From Cloacimonetes bacterium UBA6081 (GTDB taxonomy: Bacteria; Cloacimonadota; Cloacimonadia; Cloacimonadales; Cloacimonadaceae), in assembly GCA_002428685.1 (NCBI GenBank), contig DIXL01000095.1, positions 1 to 5,417 on the forward strand: a stretch of 5,417 bases of DNA, written 5' to 3'. The notes beneath the pieces are model-generated. The model was not told the DNA's origin. It made no database searches and was given only the letters and a program-made list of their open reading frames with translations. The translations under genes were made by a program, and so were the position numbers. This document shows, one piece after another, positions 3,395 to 5,417 of this stretch (position 1 is the stretch's first letter; each line of letters starts with the position of its first letter).

Positions 3395-5417
3395 CAGGGA
3401 AGGAACCACAGGGTCATCGTTACTTACCGGGAAACTGGCCCGGGCATGATACAAAGAACCGCTATGCAACAGCGGGTTGTCATTATTCTGGTGTTTTATC
3501 CAGGCAAACACTTCTACATTACCCTCTCCGGATGGCATCAGGAATAGTTTACAATCTTGCCAAACACTCAGAGGCTGGTTTGTAGCTTCATCAATTAGAG
3601 GCCAGTTTTCTACAAACACGCCTTCATCACCACTGCTCAGGTCAATAATCTGAATCATTCCGGAGCTATTAAAAACAGCCTCAAGCACCCTTCCATTGGG
3701 CATTACGGTGATGTCGTTCATTTTGGTGGGTACAGGATCATCGGCAAAGGTATTTAGCACTTCTCCGCTGGAGGAGATTTGCTTCACCGTCTGTAGATAT
3801 CCATTGGCAGCTTCCTCCAGTTGCATAATCCAAAACTTGTTATCATTTCCTATTGCCGTAGCCACTATGTTTCCATCACCGCTTGTGGCTGCTGAGATAT
3901 CTGTTACCTCGTCATTAATTGCATTAAGCAGCAGATCATTTACGCTGTAGATGGCCATCAAGCCTTTGCGGGCAAAGCTTTTAGCATAGGTTTTGCGGGT
4001 TTGGGGCTTTTTGTAATATGTCTGGAAATTGCTCAGGATATATCCATAGTCTGGGTGTGCTTCATTTTCCAAGCTAAAAGAGCTTAACTGCATTCCCAAA
4101 CGCCAGAACCCTTCCAACTCGGTTGCCTCCACACTGCTGTAACTGTTTCTGTAGTCTGCCTGAAAGTCCTTTTTATAACCAATTCCAGTTCCTGTTGCTC
4201 CTGGATAATTACGGGTTTGCAAGGTTACAGACACATCGGGATTGTTATAAAGAGGAATCACATGAGGAGTAGGAGCAGATGTCCCTCCACAATAGTCAAT
4301 TTCGGGATCCCAAATACCATTCGGTGGATACCCATTATCATAATAGTTACGGTGTAGATAGCCCTGCCTTTGCTGAACAACAGAGCCCCAAACCTGAATT
4401 GTTCCTCGCTCCAGGTAAGGTGATCGTTCCGGCCATAAGGGATTATACCAAGGATAGTCCAACCAGGCTGGCCAGGGATTTGTAGCTGTTTGCGGCCAAT
4501 GGTTACGATGCAAATCTATCCAATCGAACAGAGTTTCACCCTGATCGGGAACATCAATTGTTGTAGCAGGAATTGACCCATGTGGATGTTGGTATTCAAA
4601 GGTAAACACTCCTTCCTTATGAGAATTTGCAGGATTTTCTGCCAAAGCAAACAGTGAGGCATATATCATGTGTGGATCATTATCTGCTGCGCATAAGGGG
4701 TGATTTCTGGTGCTGTCTGCGGGATTTCTATAGCCGTATTTCAAGAGGATACTCTTTTCAGATATCAGATTTACAAAATCGGTGGAATTGTTTGCAGGTG
4801 AAGTTCCGGGAGTGGTGCCGCTCAAGGTTATGTCCCCAACTATAGACAGTGTATCTGTTGCCATCCAGGTTTGGTTTCCGCTGAAGTTTCCCTTTATCCA
4901 TAGTTTACCTCTCACAAATACAGGCCTATTAGGGCAATTTGCAGTGGGGAAAGCATACCATAAAGTATCACAAACAGTAAAGTTATTCCTGAACTCCGGA
5001 GCAGTATCAGTTCCATTTGGGTAATTTGGCCAAACATCAGCGTGAACTCTGTGGGCAGGGCTAATAACTCCTAACCAACCTGTAAATGTAGAGCCATTTA
5101 CTTCTATATAGTAAATATTGCTGGGTACATTAGGTGGACCTCCTATCAACGTCCCACTTTGGTAAATCTTATATGTATCCGGCAATTCCATAGGCGGGGC
5201 ATGCTCAATTAATCCACCTGGAAAAACTTCCTCGACAGGGAAAACCGATGGTGTTGCAACAACTTCTCCAGCAATAACCACAGGCCCATTGAATGTCGGC
5301 CACGCATTATTATAATCTGGACTGGAAGGGTCGCCACCTAATCGTTTAATATAGATGTCCCCATTAATCCTCACAGGGCCATTAATAACGTCAAAACCAT
5401 CGTAGAAAACATTCTCG
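3122..5417 (-). CDS. Large secreted protein with T9SS type A (FlgD-like) C-terminal sorting domain; N-terminus outside window
   Basis: The frame is open from the right window edge to TGA at 3124-3122, with 764 visible residues; the GTG at 5374 is internal (14 further codons precede it). Residues 1-75 carry motifs such as VINGPVRINGDIYI and FNGPVVIAGEV, followed by FPGGLIEHAPPMELP. With GKLWIKGNFSGNQTW (~170-184), TDTLSIVGDITLSG, a region rich in Trp and Pro (~305-335) and GYKKDFQADYRNSY (~413-426), this resembles DUF4900-like, polymer-type surface proteins of FCB bacteria; that match is from memory. Residues ~509-669 contain repeated strand pairs (GDGNIVATAIGNDNKFWIMQ, MNDITVMPNGRVLEAVFN) reminiscent of propeller blades. 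A short Asp/Pro linker leads to the sorting domain in the last 90 residues. The protein should cross the inner membrane by Sec and the outer membrane by the Por/T9SS machinery, then be released or surface-anchored. It is convergent to the gpsA operon and separately transcribed. Its function is unknown; structural or adhesive is likelier than enzymatic, since no catalytic motif is evident. Confidence 0.88.
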   Translation of the reverse strand, partial: ENVFYDGFDVINGPVRINGDIYIKRLGGDPSSPDYNNAWPTFNGPVVIAGEVVATPSVFPVEEVFPGGLIEHAPPMELPDTYKIYQSGTLIGGPPNVPSNIYYIEVNGSTFTGWLGVISPAHRVHADVWPNYPNGTDTAPEFRNNFTVCDTLWYAFPTANCPNRPVFVRGKLWIKGNFSGNQTWMATDTLSIVGDITLSGTTPGTSPANNSTDFVNLISEKSILLKYGYRNPADSTRNHPLCAADNDPHMIYASLFALAENPANSHKEGVFTFEYQHPHGSIPATTIDVPDQGETLFDWIDLHRNHWPQTATNPWPAWLDYPWYNPLWPERSPYLERGTIQVWGSVVQQRQGYLHRNYYDNGYPPNGIWDPEIDYCGGTSAPTPHVIPLYNNPDVSVTLQTRNYPGATGTGIGYKKDFQADYRNSYSSVEATELEGFWRLGMQLSSFSLENEAHPDYGYILSNFQTYYKKPQTRKTYAKSFARKGLMAIYSVNDLLLNAINDEVTDISAATSGDGNIVATAIGNDNKFWIMQLEEAANGYLQTVKQISSSGEVLNTFADDPVPTKMNDITVMPNGRVLEAVFNSSGMIQIIDLSSGDEGVFVENWPLIDEATNQPLSVWQDCKLFLMPSGEGNVEVFAWIKHQNNDNPLLHSGSLYHARASFPVSNDDPVVPSLPQIAFAAYPNPMSSDLKLSVELSQPARTVIDIYNLKGQKVKSITGNDQALQHEYLWNGCDAHDRKVSSGIYLLKLKVDNKVVQTKRICKY

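Noticed and set aside
5372..5374. GTG at 5374 as the start of the minus-strand secreted protein
   Set aside because: Fourteen in-frame codons continue to the window edge and extend the repeat-like motif (DGFDVINGPV), and no signal peptide follows the GTG.

Overview
The window looks like bacterial chromosome from a Gram-negative, double-membraned organism of the Fibrobacterota-Chlorobiota-Bacteroidota (FCB) assemblage. The evidence is an outer-membrane beta-barrel gene ending in Phe, and a large exported protein with a C-terminal tail of the Por/type IX secretion (T9SS type A, FlgD-like) kind. Two genes have clear Shine-Dalgarno sites (AAGGGAG and AGAGG), which are uncommon in Bacteroidota proper. 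Together with the style of the large secreted protein, this makes a Cloacimonadota-like (Candidatus Cloacimonas-type) or similar lineage my best guess. That taxonomic call is inference.

Layout: bases 1-2867 carry four tightly packed plus-strand genes that look like one operon. They are (i) the 3' end of an unrecognised beta-rich, probably exported protein (to 347); (ii) a 386-residue outer-membrane beta-barrel protein with an unusual ~50-residue extension before its signal peptide (358-1518); (iii) a 108-residue protein with a very acidic Asp/Glu tail (1531-1857); and (iv) gpsA, NAD(P)-dependent glycerol-3-phosphate dehydrogenase (1860-2867). The gaps are 10, 12 and 2 bases, so co-transcription and translational coupling are likely. 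No promoter is visible; it should lie upstream of the window.

Bases 3122-5417 carry one large minus-strand gene, convergent to the operon and running off the right edge, so its N-terminus is missing. It encodes a secreted or surface protein: an N-terminal 'NGPV/FNGPV' repeat-like, polymer-type (DUF4900-like) region, a middle region with propeller-like strands, and a C-terminal sorting domain.

The most unusual part is the 254-base space between the two convergent stop codons. Almost all of it (2872-3117) is a nested palindrome made of three consecutive imperfect hairpins. Each is ~68-71 nt, with 18-19-nt arms and 32-33-nt loops, and they are separated by ~18-nt spacers. The outer two hairpins are inverted copies of one another in their outer 12-13 bases. 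Their inner stems differ in sequence but still pair. The whole array is symmetric about ~2994.5, starts and ends 4 nt from the two stop codons, and is flanked by TA dinucleotides. The best hypothesis is a non-autonomous mobile repeat (MITE- or REP/BIME-like), possibly co-opted as a bidirectional 3'-end element. It is not a conventional T-tailed terminator pair.
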